Positions 36,501 to 50,382 of a stretch of 64,000 bases of DNA are shown piece by piece. Origin of the DNA: Lingula anatina (Eukaryota > Brachiopoda > Lingulata > Lingulida > Lingulidae); NCBI RefSeq assembly GCF_001039355.2, contig NW_019775695.1, forward strand, positions 8,703 to 72,702, written 5' to 3'. The number at the start of each line of letters is the position of its first letter. Positions within the stretch are counted from its first letter, which is position 1. Under the pieces are notes generated by a model that made no database searches, had not been told where the DNA came from, and was given only the letters and a program-made list of their open reading frames with translations. The translations under genes and the position numbers were made by a program.

Positions 36501-38852
36501 TCAGACTTGTGAGGATGTTGGTTTACAAGCAGAAGGTTCTGTAAATTATGACTCAGCAGTTGCAATTATATTTCATTGAATAATGTAATGTGGGAGGATC
36601 AAAATTATTTATATTATGATAATAAGTTATGCATTTTCCAGTTTATAACAAATTAAAATTTTTTTTTAAAACCTACTTGTCTAGCTTCCACACAAATATT
36701 TTCAATTTTTTTCACTGCATCATCCATATAGTCCTTTAACACCATATAGTTTTTCTTGAACTGCTGTATTGTTGTGTCTATGTTTGATAATGTCTGCAAA
36801 TCAAATAAAAAGAGGTCCTCAGTTTTCTCAAAGAATCCAACTGATATTGCCATTACAATACATTATTAGAGAAAAGAGTGCCCTTTTTTATTATTATACG
36901 CTATGATAAACAATTACTCATTGAGGCTGAAACAATTAAATGTTGACTAATGTTAATAAACCATTTTTGGTTACTGCTTGCCTACCTGTTTATGTTCTGG
37001 GAATGATTGGAGAAATTCTCTGCATCTGCAAAAATTGAAATACCAACATAAAACATATGAGATATATACAGAAAATGTTGAAATGTTATCAATTAATGTA
37101 TTTTGTAAAGAATAATGTTTGATTAGTACAATTAAGGTGATGAAATGACTTCTGTTTGTAACACAAACTTAAAAGGGACACATTCTGATGTTAAATATGT
37201 ATTGCCTTTTTAATATTACAGATATTTTACCTCCACAGAAACTGCTGTAGAACTTTAGATTACTGTAGAGGGCATGAATATTCTTAATTTGAATACATGA
37301 CTTTTTTCTGTACCATAAATCATGTTAGATATCGTATTTGGAATAAAATCACAGTTTACAGCTGTGATGTGACAATTTCTAAACAAAACTACATAGTAAT
37401 TTTATATGTCTCAGAGACCATTATTTGGGGCCTGGGTGTGTAGTACTTTCTATTTTAAATCATATGTTTATAAACTGTAGCACTTCAATTAACTATACAT
37501 ATAATACATCAAATTAAATAAAATGCATAAACAAGAGCTTACTCTGTTGGTGTCTTCTTGGGTGTAAAAATTTCAATTAAGTTGGACAATACACTGTTTC
37601 TTTTTGACTGAAAAATATAAATAACCCATTGGTTAAAAATACATATGCATTGTTAGTATCAATAACTCACATGCTGATGTATGTAATCAATTTTTTATTT
37701 GAAATATTACTAAATGTGCAGATTTTTTCAAAATATTAAACTTATCCTTTGCAGTATGTTAAATTATTAAACAAATAGTTCAATGAAAGTAAGGTTGAGA
37801 AATAAAATGTGATCCAAAACAAAATTAATTAAAATAGAACTAAAAATAAGTGATACAAATAAATTTCCATACAGCTAGTTCCAGACACCAGAAAATTAAA
37901 AAATGCAAAATGACAAAATGACACAATCAGTGAAATACAGTATATATTTACCCTTGGTGTTGGAATAAGTGGTTGATCTACAATCAACAACTTGAATGGC
38001 TTGTATTCCTGAAACAAAGAGTTCATATTGTTATGATGTGAAGATCACCTACGACTTAAATCAGGCTCTTAAAAAGAGTCAGTATATTTTTGTTGTATTA
38101 TATCTACATCTTGTTTCATTATATCTACATTTAATGAAAATAAGCTCATAGATCTAATTGTTGTACATGACTTAATTTTTACCTTGTTGTAGGCTTTTTC
38201 TTCAACTAATACTTTTGCAGTAACTTTTTGGGAAAAACCTATAAGGTAGATACAAAAAAAGCTGCTGTTATAATAACAAAATGATCAAATAGCAGCTTAA
38301 ATTAACTCTACTCCATAAAATGTCCTCACAAATTATTGATAAACTCCAAACATATCTGTACACTGAGATGAAGAATTACACCATTTCTAAATTTTCATTT
38401 AATCATGAAAAAATATAAATACACCACCTTCTCCTGTCTGCAGGATATCCTCATCTAAAAAGACTGCCTTTTCTTTTCTGCCAGCAGTGTAATATTGTCT
38501 AGAAGAAGAAAACTTTTACAACATAAGTATATCCTGATAAAGTGAAACAATCATTCTCATAAATACACTTGGGGTCTAAAAAGGCACTTGTTGAGTGTAA
38601 AAATAGCGTTATAAAATAGTGTTATAAAAAAACATTGACCATGATCAGATCTTTTATAAAAACAAGGTTCACTCTGCATCAACTTACCCCTGAAAAAAAG
38701 GAGATGGCTTCAAGATATGTGTCTCTAAAAAAAAAAAAGGTGAACACACTATAAAAGCAAAAACAGTAAAGCTAAAGGTCCATTGCAACTGAGTAAATTT
38801 AAATTAAACTTAATGAGAGAAAAGGAAGCAAAAGCTTGTAATTTTGATGGTT

Positions 38853-38891
<39 letters not shown>

Positions 38892-39451
38892 TTTTACAAT
38901 TATTATAATCTAGTAATGAATAACTTACCCACAAAACGGTTGTTAATCTCCACACCTTCCAAACTGCTTGTTTCAGGTACACATATAGTGTAACATTTTT
39001 CTTGTGCATATTCATAAGCAGTATGATATTGATCCTGCAGATTAAATAATTGAAAAATCAGGTGTTGGATAAAGTAATTAAAACATTTATGATAAAACTA
39101 AAAAGGCATGTACATGTAGTATAGGCACATTACCAATCTACATTTTTGTTATAAAATGCCTTTGATTAAAAAAGTCATATAATTATGCCTATCTTCTTAT
39201 TATCCACAGTGAGCAAAGAGGACAACGTAGATACTGAAGGGCTGTGGATTTATTCAGCCTGGTCATTTCATAGAAACTGTTGACAATCAGATATGCTTAA
39301 TTCTTCTAGAATTTGACCAAGATCTTTAAAATTAACTAAAAAAAATGCGTTTACAAATCATTACAGCTTTGACACGAGTACCTTTACAGTGCATTTAACG
39401 TACCTGCAAAGCTTGGTAAAATGGGTTGAAATCTAAGTCATCTGCTTCCAT
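33561..39451 (-). CDS. VPS9-domain protein, Varp/ANKRD27 N-terminal-like, without ankyrin repeats
   Basis: Nineteen exons on the - strand from ATG 39451 (MEADDLDFNPFYQALQ) to TAA 33561, including 39404-39451, 38929-39034, 36677-36793, 36153-36312, 35116-35213, 34831-34933, 34474-34657, 34169-34235 and 33561-33687; all phases agree, giving about 527 residues. The N-terminus matches the DLLxNPFYxALQ start of Varp. The VPS9 core reads TSDDLIPLLVTVIIESK, then LWSNLYYMEHFN and LVTFKAAVEYL. VPS9 domains are guanine-nucleotide exchange factors for Rab5/Rab21-type GTPases on endosomes. After VPS9 come a Lys/Glu-rich helix, a Ser/Pro-rich linker and GYGGKRVQINFAKGMILRNI at the end, in place of the ankyrin repeats of ANKRD27. 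The acceptor at 34933 has an in-frame alternative at 34927 (two residues fewer). Confidence 0.85.
38849..38894. repeat. TTTA tetranucleotide repeat
   Basis: About eleven TTTA units in an intron of the VPS9-domain gene. Confidence 0.9.
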
Positions 39452-40771
39452 GATTTTCCCAGCCCCCCTACTTCACCCACTGTTAATACTTCACCCAAGC
39501 TTCCTGCAATATTCACCTTGACCTTGTCATTTTAGCTACTCTCTAAACTCTTTTGTTTTTCTTGGACAAATGACATTCATTTGACAAATTACGAATTTTA
39601 AAGATAAATAAATATATTGAAAATGTTACTTTTTATAATAAGTTTGTGGTTTACATTTGACAAAGACATACTAAACCAAAGACCAATAAAGTTTAAAGAC
39701 TAAACATCCGGGACTTTTCAAAATGGAGTGATCCTGGTAAGAGAGCCATAGAATTGTGCGAATTTCCAATTATAAGCGTGTCCTGTATTACTCATGCAAA
39801 ATTTGGAAACGTTAGACTTAAGACTCAATCAGAACTAGAAGTGTTTTAATTGGTGTCTTGCGTAAATAGTCCAGGATAGTCGATTGCTAATACAATCATT
39901 TCAACGACGCCGCAGGCTTCAGCTTTCAAGTTTGTGAAGTCACTGAAGTTCATCTTATAGTTTCATTCTGCTCTGCAGCTGTACAAAACAGTTACGACTT
40001 AGAGTGAATAGAACAAAAAGACATGGAATGGGTGTTTTAGCAATCACATTAAACCGCTTAAGCCCCTCAAATTACTACCATCTTGATGAAAATTTTATAT
40101 TCATCAATTTGAAGAAAAATAATATATTTGTGAAGCCTCATGTCCAGCACTTGAACATAAACAGCAGAATAAGGCCTGAAACAGATGCAAGGCTTTCATG
40201 GGCCTCACAGAATTTTTCCTTATAGCTAAATTTCCGAGAAGAATCTTTTCACCACTGTTGTGGTTTAGCATTTTGTGGAGTATAGAAGCCAATGTTTTTG
40301 TTCACTGACTTTTATTTGCTTTGAATCCATTTTGTGTCTTTTTATGTACAGACACAGATGTGTCTGTACATATTGCCATCACCTGCGTCTGTCGTCGCCG
40401 ATGGCGATGGCGATGCCGGCGCCGTGCACTTTCCTTGTAAACACGCTAAGTGGAGGGCAGTTTTACTTTTTGGCTTTATATTTACAGAGCTGATGAATAT
40501 TCATAAAACGCAGGTCAAGTTCGAAAATCAGCATGATCGGGCCATTATTGTAGAAGTTATACTGTTTTTTCACTTTTCAGCATATTTTTCACATTTCCTC
40601 AGATTCAATTCTTAGGCATGTTAACAGTCTCATTATTAAACTAATAAGATACGTAAAAGTGTTTGTTTGACATTTCCTGCATCTTTACAACATTGTTAGT
40701 TGATTTTGTAAAAATGATGGTAAACTTGTTATCGTGTATTGTGTAATAAAGTTTAAAAAATGGAAATAAAC
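39452..40771. other. no recognised gene between VPS9 gene and assembly gap
   Basis: Promoter side of the VPS9 gene, then 1.1 kb of unassigned DNA. A GC-richer stretch (GATGGCGATGGCGATGCCGGCGCC, in two parts near 40400-40425) and AATAAA at 40745 just before the gap suggest a transcribed + strand unit, possibly non-coding. ORFs at 40004-40225 and 40275-40615 look random. The RNF20 5' end was looked for here and not found. Confidence 0.4.
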
Positions 40772-41655
40772 NNNNNNNNNNNNNNNNNNNNNNNNNNNNN
40801 NNNNNNNNNNNNNNNNNNNNNNNNNNNNNNNNNNNNNNNNNNNNNNNNNNNNNNNNNNNNNNNNNNNNNNNNNNNNNNNNNNNNNNNNNNNNNNNNNNNN
40901 NNNNNNNNNNNNNNNNNNNNNNNNNNNNNNNNNNNNNNNNNNNNNNNNNNNNNNNNNNNNNNNNNNNNNNNNNNNNNNNNNNNNNNNNNNNNNNNNNNNN
41001 NNNNNNNNNNNNNNNNNNNNNNNNNNNNNNNNNNNNNNNNNNNNNNNNNNNNNNNNNNNNNNNNNNNNNNNNNNNNNNNNNNNNNNNNNNNNNNNNNNNN
41101 NNNNNNNNNNNNNNNNNNNNNNNNNNNNNNNNNNNNNNNNNNNNNNNNNNNNNNNNNNNNNNNNNNNNNNNNNNNNNNNNNNNNNNNNNNNNNNNNNNNN
41201 NNNNNNNNNNNNNNNNNNNNNNNNNNNNNNNNNNNNNNNNNNNNNNNNNNNNNNNNNNNNNNNNNNNNNNNNNNNNNNNNNNNNNNNNNNNNNNNNNNNN
41301 NNNNNNNNNNNNNNNNNNNNNNNNNNNNNNNNNNNNNNNNNNNNNNNNNNNNNNNNNNNNNNNNNNNNNNNNNNNNNNNNNNNNNNNNNNNNNNNNNNNN
41401 NNNNNNNNNNNNNNNNNNNNNNNNNNNNNNNNNNNNNNNNNNNNNNNNNNNNNNNNNNNNNNNNNNNNNNNNNNNNNNNNNNNNNNNNNNNNNNNNNNNN
41501 NNNNNNNNNNNNNNNNNNNNNNNNNNNNNNNNNNNNNNNNNNNNNNNNNNNNNNNNNNNNNNNNNNNNNNNNNNNNNNNNNNNNNNNNNNNNNNNNNNNN
41601 NNNNNNNNNNNNNNNNNNNNNNNNNNNNNNNNNNNNNNNNNNNNNNNNNNNNNNN
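40772..41655. other. assembly gap (884 N)
   Basis: Run of N. The N-terminal coding exons of the RNF20/40 gene should lie here or have been lost. Confidence 0.99.
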
Positions 41656-41680
41656 GCAAACAAAGGTCAATTTCCTTTAG

Positions 41681-44600
41681 GTGATGCCCAGAAAGCAGAC
41701 ATGAAGGAAGAATTGAAAACAGAAACAACAGAAAGAGCGGGTGAAGATGACAGCAAGAGCAGTGCACAGAAAGAAACTGAAGACCAAGAGGGTGAAAAGG
41801 AAGGAAGTGTAGAGAAACAAGATGAGGAAAAGCCAGAGAAAAAGAATGGGGAACAAATTTTAAGTGAAGCAGTGAAAACTGAACTTTTGGACCTGCAGAA
41901 GGAAAACAAACGGTTGCAGAACTTGGTGACCAAGCTCCAGGAAATCCACCATGTTACTACATTGAAGGTATTTCACATTTATGTTGTAGTGAATTAGAAA
42001 ACATGCATCGGAATGTTTCAGAGAATTGTATCTTTTCAGACAAAAGCAGTTTTAAGAAAATAGGAAGTACTTTTCATTTTATTACACAGTAAATAGGCTG
42101 TCAATGCACCCATGGCCATCACCAAGCTGTTGTTGGACCCATAACATTTCAACCTTAATTGTTCACATTTTAGCATTCAGACTTGCAAGAAAAGTTCACC
42201 GCAGCAGAAACTGAGATTGCAGAATTGAAAAATAAAATTGATGACCTGGAGTATGACCTTGGAAATACTACTCATAGTGCTCAGAGGTTTGAGTTCCAGC
42301 TTTATGAGGCTGCCCAAAAGCTCAAGAGCCAGACCGAGGTGGTGACTGTAGAGGGCGAGGGAGGTGGTGGAGTCGAAGGGGTGTCAAAGTCCAAGGTATA
42401 TAGAAAAATGGTGCCTAGTTTGTTCACAGAAGTCTTTGTCAGATACTTGATTAGAAAACTCTTAAAATGATTTGAATGATGCATCTTACTATTAAAAGTA
42501 TAAGCATTGCTGTTGATAACTTTTCAGTTTTCATTAGTTTTCTCGTTACTCTCTCTCTCTTTATATAGTTATCTTTATAACTTTAAGGAATTACATTGAT
42601 GACATGTATTTTAATTATTAACAGTTTCAAGAACTGACAAGTGAACTTGAAGAACAACGTGAGCTGGCCAGTACGCGTCTTCAGGAGCTGGAGAATCTGC
42701 AGAAAAATCATCAAGATACAGTGAAGGAGGAAGAGCGTCTGAAGATGGAGGTATGAGTTATCAGCTTCAAGATAGTATACAGTTTTACCTGACAGAGATT
42801 TCGTTATTTCAGGTTTGAAATATGTTCATCAGGTATTGCAAGGTATCACCTCTTCAAGTAAAAACGTGTAGGGTGAATGTTAAGATGTACAGACATTTTA
42901 AATGACTAAAACCTGTTTCTTAAATCAATATGTTCTTGTATCGTACACTTCAGCTGAAAGAACTGCCTGAGAGTGTCATAGTTGAGACATCCGAGTACAA
43001 GAGCCTGCAGTCCCAGTTTTCCGTGCTGTACAATGAGTGTATGCAGATCCGAACTCAGCTAGATGAGAGCCGAAACCTCCTTCAAAGCAGCAAAAATGCT
43101 CATCTAAGGCAGATTGAACAAATGGAGGTAAGGAGATTTTTTTATGTGAGATTTACCTTGAAAAAAAGATTTTGAATTTTGAAGCTGCTTGTCTAATCTA
43201 TTGATAAGATATCTGTAGATAGCCAGATCAGCTAAAATCCCCTTTCATGTGGAGACACAGAAGTTTTTATTATTTTATCGGTTTTGTTATTTACACAAAC
43301 CAAGGATTAACAAATATGTTACAAAATGTATCTGAAACCACTGATGCATAGACCCTATGTTTTTGATGTAGAGCGATGAGCTTGCCTGCCAGAAGAAGCT
43401 TAGGACCGAAATGATTCAGCTAGAAGATACCCTGGCCCAAGTCAGGAAGGAGTATGAGATGCTGAGAATTGAATTTGAACAAACCTTAGCTGCCAATGAG
43501 CAGACTGGTGAGTGGGAAGAAAATACTGTTTTTGTTTCGCTATTTTAAGTGATTTAAAACTTGCGTGATGTCCTTAATTATTTGATGTTAGGGCTTCTTT
43601 ATTGAAAACCCAGGTCTAAGTAAAGCTTTCTGTTCAGGTCCCATCAACAGAGAAATGCGAAACTTGATCACTAGCTTACAGAATCATAATCACCAGCTTA
43701 AAGGAGAGGTTGCTCGCTACAAGAGAAAACTGAAAGAAGCACAGACAGAAATTGCCAAGGTAAGAAAATGAATGCTCCCACTCTCATTTATTTATGTAAA
43801 CCAGCTTCTTGGCAAATTGGAATTTATTATTTGATTTTTTTATACATGATTCTGTGAAAAAATATATATATGCTAATGAATGTTCCATGTTGAAAGCATA
43901 GGGGCAGTTTAAAAAAATCAAAGTTAGGTAAGTTTAAGAATGAAAAACCATGATTTAATTAGTTTAAGAAAGCTCATGCACAGGGGCCTATAATGGTAAG
44001 AGAATCAAAGGAAAGTCGGTCGGGTGGAGAAAAAATGGGGAAAAAATGGGAATTTTACAGGGGCAATAAGGGCTAAGTATTGACAGATCCCAGTAGATTG
44101 CCACCCCTATGCCTTTAAGGATGGTGCTTGGCAGTGCTGTACAGTTTATTGCTATGCTAGGTTGAGGCGCATGGGGGAATTCAAGGGATGGAAGAAAGGA
44201 CCAATGAAAATGGAAATAACGGTCATTTTTGTGACCCATTTGATTTTAATTTGATCTGATATAAAGCTCATTTATGCTCAGATTATTTTTGGTGCACCGG
44301 GAAATGAATAGTACTCATTTGCTTACTGTTAGAATTCTAACCTGTGAATTTGATAGTTTGGACAGTTATAACAAGGATTTCAATTTATTTTTCAAAATTA
44401 TATTCTTTAAAGATGTTAACTTTCTCTTTATTGACAGTATTACACATTCAATCATCATTTTACTTTTGATGTAAAAAATATGTATTTTGAATTGTCTCTA
44501 GCAAAGCATGTGTTTGCAGAGGTTGATTTCAGCAGATGTTTAGATGAACAGGTCTCTTTCTTTCATTCCTGGTTTTTGTTAAATGTGCATGATATAATAC

Positions 44601-45119
44601 AATGCACAGTATTGGGTTTACTTTTTCATATACCTACTTCTTGGCAAAATTGACCATCTAAAAGTTTTTGTCTTTTGATATTAAAAGATTTAATGCTGTC
44701 AAATACAGTTTTGAGCAGATTTTACTGCTAATATATATATTTGATTGTTTTTTAAATTAGGAATTTTGTTGCTGACTGCTGTGATCATTAAGTAGGCTTT
44801 TCAGTTTGTTTGCAACCTTTATCCAGTCAGGTTAATTCTGAATTAACTGATTGTGATCCAGAAGTGGCAATGAGTTTCCAGCACTGTGTATGATGGTTTG
44901 GTTGTTATTTCAGTTGAAAGGTGATCCCCTCCATCATCAACACAGCAATTCACCTCATTCTCATCCTCATCCACCTCGTCCTCAACCAACTGATCAGACA
45001 TCAGCACCAAAGGGAAATCAGGTTGCTACTGCAGCTACTGCTACTGCTCCACACTTTGAAATAGTTCTTCTGCATAGCTGGCACTGGTCTCACAAAGCCC
45101 TCATTTGCATAATATGTCT

Positions 45120-45162
<43 letters not shown>

Positions 45163-48100
45163 TAGTAGTAGTAGTCCATGTCTAACACACAGAGATATTT
45201 GTCAAAACAGCATTGGAATAATGGTTGTTAGCTAATGATGGTTCTGTGAAACCAGTGCCTTGTACCTGTAGTAGCTGATAGGGCTTGTACATTTTGCTTT
45301 GTAATGCTTTCCACATTCTCATTCCAGCAGTGCACATGTGTTTGTTTGATTATTTGTTTGATGATAATTGAATGGCTGTAATGGGGCATGGGTAGATAGA
45401 ATTTCATGTGTTAACTCCTGAGTGTGCAGTTGATTTTTTACAAGCATAACGTATGTAGCTTTGCAAGGGAGGGTCTATAAAAAGGAAAATCTCATTGATC
45501 CCAATACTCTAAAAGAGTCTGCAAAACTTACTTGCTGTATATATTGATATGATTACAGTTAATATATTCTGGCATATATTCTTTATAACAGTAATTTAAT
45601 TGCAACTTCCACTCATGAAATTCAATAAGAAGTTGCACTGTTTAACATCCAAATTATGTGCCTTATGTGGTTTTGGTAAATTAACTCTATGTTGTGATAG
45701 TTAGTTGTTTGCTTGATACTTTCTCATAAACTCTTGCATCTGAAATACTCTTGTGAATATGTTTAATGTTTTAACTATTAACTTGTAAATAGCCATGTTT
45801 GTAGTTGCTGTGCTTAGCCAATTAGCTGTATTTGTTCACCTAACAATCTCACCATTTAAATGTAAGTTTCCATACAATACAAATATTAAAAGTACTACAT
45901 TCATTCTGAATCCATTTAAGTTTCATTAAGTAGTAAAAGCGCATAATCTATATTGTTAAGTGTGCTATTTTTTTAAATAGAAAGTGGGCTTGATGAAAGT
46001 TCACAAGTGGGTGAAAACTGGTCTGATTTAACCCAAATTTTGTTTTTATTTCAGTTTAAAGCTGAAGCTTCCAGTGCTGACCAGCCACTAGAAGAACCAC
46101 CTAAAGAGCCCTCGCCTCCCAGACAGGAAGAGCCAATCATCATTAAGAAAGAGGAGGAAGAAAAGATGGAGAAAGAGAGAGAGAAAGGAAAAAGTGATTC
46201 TGAGATTATCAAAGACCTGAAGCAACAGCTGAAGTAAGTATTATGGCATTTCCTGTTTATTACAACAATTTAAGATCTGCATGGTATGTAAAGTAGTTTT
46301 TAATAAAATAAATCAGAAATTTGTATAACATTAATATCATTTAAAATAATTATTTATTTACTTTATAGTAGTCTGGATTTATGAATTATTTTGTATTTGT
46401 TTTGTGGATTTTGACTGGAAAGAAATTATTATTATTATTATTGGCATTATGATGAGAAGACGATGATAATGAGGATGATGATGTTTACAGTAAAATTATG
46501 AAAAGGAGAAAGGGTGAACTTGTGCTTCCATGACGCAGACCATAAAACCTCAGTTATCATTTATTAGGAAAGCACAGGACAGTCAAAAAGAAATGAAGTT
46601 GCTTTTGGACATGTACAAGAGCGCCCCCAAAGAACAGAGAGACAAAGTACAGCTCATGGCTGGTGAAAAAAAGGCTAAACAGGACATCGATGAGCTGAAG
46701 AACCACATCAGAAAGATGCAGGAAGCAGAGAGGAAAGAAAAGAGAAAACTTGCAGAGGATGAAGCTATAAGAAAGATAAAAAGGCTGGAAGAGAGTATAG
46801 CAGATCTACAGAGGAATTTAGCAGCTCAAAAACAGGTACTTTAGAGTATTATCTCATATTAAATTTCCTTCCTTGTGTTGTTTGTTACATGCTTCTTTTA
46901 ACTGTGTCATTAACCTGTCCAATATGACCTGCCTAAAATGCAGTTTGCAGTTTTTATATTCAATTTGAACAATATTATTCAGGAGGAAGAAGCACTATTG
47001 AATGAGATGGAAGTCACTGGTCAGGCTTTTGAAGACATGCAGGAGCAGAATATCAGGTTGATACAGCAGCTTAGAGAGAAAGACGATGCCAATTTTAAGC
47101 TGATGTCAGAGGTATGCTGACCAGAATAATAGTATTAACACATGTATTGGGTGGGCATACTATCACAAATGTTCAGTATAAGTCAGACATTATTAGTTAG
47201 ATATTATTTAGTTTCAGTCACAATATACTGTAGGAGCAGTGCATGGAATGTGTAAGCAATATGCATTATTGTTATATATTAGCAAACAATATTTTAACTT
47301 GTGTTTTTTTTCCTGGATCATTGTGCATGATGTTTGATATTGAGCAATATGATTACTTATCTTAACATTTGATTGCAGAGAATAAAATCCAACCAGATTC
47401 ATAAATTGTTGAAAGAGGAAAAAGATGTCTTAATGGAACAGGTGACTACGTTACACCAGCAAGTGGAAACCCAAAACTTAGTTGTCAGACGGCTGGAAGA
47501 AAAAGAAAGAATACTCCAGAATAATTTAGCAACAGTAGAAAAGGAATTGAGGTGTGATTGTTTGTTTTATTTTTAGTGACTCAGAGATATACAAAATTGG
47601 TATTTAATAGATTATGTCATTGAGGAAAGCATGGTGTAACAAATATAAATTGTAAATTTAACATGCTGTAGAAACATTCTCATTTGTTACTGTTTTTTTA
47701 TTTTAAACAAATAATCCCAGAAAATTCATTTTATTGAAGTGATTACAAGTGAATTAGTAAATGTGAATGATGTGTAATTATAAACAGACTAATAAGGATA
47801 CTCTTGAATTTTTTGGTTTCAGTCTGCGGCAACAAGCTCTGGAAATGCACAAGAGAAAAGCTGTGGAAAGTTCCCAGACTGCAGCAGACTTGAGACTTCA
47901 CCTTGAAAAATACCAGAACCAGTTGAAAGATGCTCAGATCACAGTAGCAGAGAAAACAGGGGCCATGGAACAGGAGTCTTTTAAATACAGAAGAATACAG
48001 GTAGGAGCAAGGACTTTTCTGCCTTGTCCGATAAACTCTAGCAACAAATCAAATCAAATCAAAAGTTAAGTGTTAAAGAGAGGAATTTGCTTATTTAAAG

Positions 48101-48860
48101 CATTTGGTATTTTTATAGGAAGATGTGGCTATCCTCCGTAGAAAGCTGGAGAGGCACAAAAAAATAGAATTAGCTGGAACCGCAGATGCTGTGCTGATGG
48201 AAGAACTTAAGGAATACAAGGTTTGTGTTTACCTGTTTCCAACCTGTCATTTTTTTTTTTTTACAGCCAAGTTGTTTTGTATGGTTAGTCTTTTGTCAGA
48301 TTATATTCACATCAAGCTTTTCAGGGATATTTTTTAAACTGATCTCTAAGTAGATATCTTGTGCATTGTGTGAAGGAGTGGGTGAAGGGTTAGACTTTCA
48401 TTTGATATCTGTCAGGAAAAGGTCAGCCAGGTTAGCTGTGCTTAGACTATATCAAAGGGAACATTAATCAGAACTAATTAGGCATCAGTAGAATATTGGA
48501 TTTACTGGCCTTGAATTACTTCAATGGAGGAGTTGCATTAGGGTTGGGGCTGGGGTCCTCCTGTACTATTGTTAAACCACACTGATCAATACAGACAGGG
48601 CGGTATAGACTAAACAGACAGGCGGTATAGACTCTTTGCTTTCAAAACTATTATTGAAAAACATGACCCCTTTTGTATTTCAGGAACAGCTGACATGCCC
48701 ATCTTGTAAAGTCAAACGAAAAGATGCTGTTTTGACCAAATGTTTCCATGTGTTCTGTCTAGAATGCCTAAAGACTCGGTATGAAACGAGACAGAGAAAA
48801 TGTCCGAAATGTAATGCTGGATTTGGAGCCAATGACTTTCACAGAATTTATTTGGACTAG
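41681..48860 (+). CDS. RNF20: E3 ubiquitin ligase RNF20/RNF40 (Bre1), 5' partial
   Basis: Fourteen exons seen: 41681-41967, 42174-42395, 42625-42750, 42954-43127, 43372-43507, 43638-43759, 44914-45021, 46055-46233, 46568-46835, 46983-47111, 47379-47551, 47823-48000, 48119-48220, 48684-48860. The protein is nearly all coiled coil with highly conserved blocks ([56 protein letters not shown]) and ends in a RING finger ([39 protein letters not shown]) and [11 protein letters not shown]. Bre1 with RAD6/UBE2 puts monoubiquitin on histone H2B in transcribed chromatin. The first visible exon starts in phase behind an acceptor 25 bases after the gap, so roughly the first quarter is missing. The 44914 exon is His/Pro-rich, ends at a weak donor (CAG|GTTGCT) and may be optional. 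RNF20 and RNF40 cannot be told apart; most invertebrates have one gene. Confidence 0.95.
45121..45160. repeat. poly-T run of about 38 with AGT repeats
   Basis: Long T homopolymer followed by AGTAGTAGTAGTAGT in an RNF20 intron. Confidence 0.9.
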
Positions 48861-50382
48861 TCAGAAAGCATTCAAAGGATTTTTGTGATTTAGGCTAGCC
48901 TTGGAGTTAGATGTAAAGACCTTGATCCTGTAGATTTGATAAAAAAAGGACATTACACACAGCAAAATGTAGGGGTATTGTAGATTGAAAAATTTGAATT
49001 CAAAGTAAAAATGAGGGTGTCAGAGAGTCTAAGTCATATCTCAAAGCTCTGTGAATGAATTTGTAATTTTAGTAATGCATTTTAGTGTTGTGCATTATGC
49101 ATTTTATGCCTAAGCTGCTATAGTTGCGTAAGTTCCTCTCAAAAGTCTTCATATGCCTTCAAACGTACTGCTCTTAAATCTCGTTTTCCGGCGTGGTCAA
49201 TCACGTTTGGAGAACTGTTGGGCAGCCATTAGTGTTATTTTCTTGCTGCACACGTGGCATTATGGTGAATCTTTTTATTGTTGTAGTAAAATAAATACAC
49301 TTTGTTCAATGTCATTTGTTTATTGTGAATATGCATTTTCCAAAGGATTAAGAAAAGGATCGAAACGGCAAAATCATTTCATTAAAGCTATAGGCTGGGA
49401 GTGCTGCATACATGTAGAACTGAAAACTTCATAAAGGTGCAAAAAAATATGTACACTGTGGTTTTTTAAATTTGTTTAAGCACTTTTACTTCTATTTAAG
49501 TGAAAGATATCGCGTCAATACAGGAAATGATTTATGTATTAACTTGTTTGTATGTATGACAATTCGAAATTTAAACATTAGTTTAAGAGGGGCGTATATT
49601 TTACGCAGACAGAAGTAATTGAATAAAAGGACTTATGTAAGCAGGGGATTAACATCGAAAATAATCGCAAAGCAAACATAATGCTTATCTTATTTTCAAA
49701 TATACCTACCTGTATAAATTGCCTTTCGATGTTTTAAGATTAGCTCAATGAGGCGTGCTTTCTTTTCCTTTTATCCGGGCCTTTATGTTTGATCGAAATG
49801 GCTGCCCATTTTAAGAATATATGTGACAACTTGAAACGAGTGAACAATCATAGACTTATTTATTGAGAAAACTTCATTAACATGAAATCGTTTAAACAAC
49901 TCGACCCAAGTACCGCGGGAGTGATTTTCACACCAAGAACTATACACCAGCTAGAAGTGAACACATGTTATTGCAAATTACATAGATTATCACCAAAGGT
50001 GTTCATTTATTATTCATAGCAACCATTGGTATGTTGAAAGCAAGTCGAAGAGTAATAGATTTCCAATCAAGGGGTCGACGTTCCATCGATTGAGATGTAG
50101 CTAGGGGTGTAAAATTAATTGCTCCAATAGCAGGAGAAGAATACGTGGTAGCCGTTGGACGTTAGCCTGTGTCAAAGGTTGTTAAACTAGGCCTAACTTA
50201 GACTGGCCTTAACACCAGCAGACAACAGACGTAATAGCCTGAACGCCTAGGATAAGTTATAGAATTCAGAATTGACTTGTTGCTTGTGAATGAAGAGAAA
50301 TGACCAAGAGATTCAACTAAGACTGTTGGTGTGGTGTTTTTTTTTTGTGTAAAGCCAGTCATTTTTTGCATAGTTACCGACT
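48861..50382. other. RNF20 3' UTR and intergenic DNA
   Basis: AATAAA at about 49290. The 1.1 kb after it has no recognised gene, and presumably carries the promoter of the intronless gene at 50383. Confidence 0.6.

Noticed and set aside
40641-41767. Long ORFs of 305-360 residues across the gap
   Set aside because: Produced by translating N; no real coding sequence.
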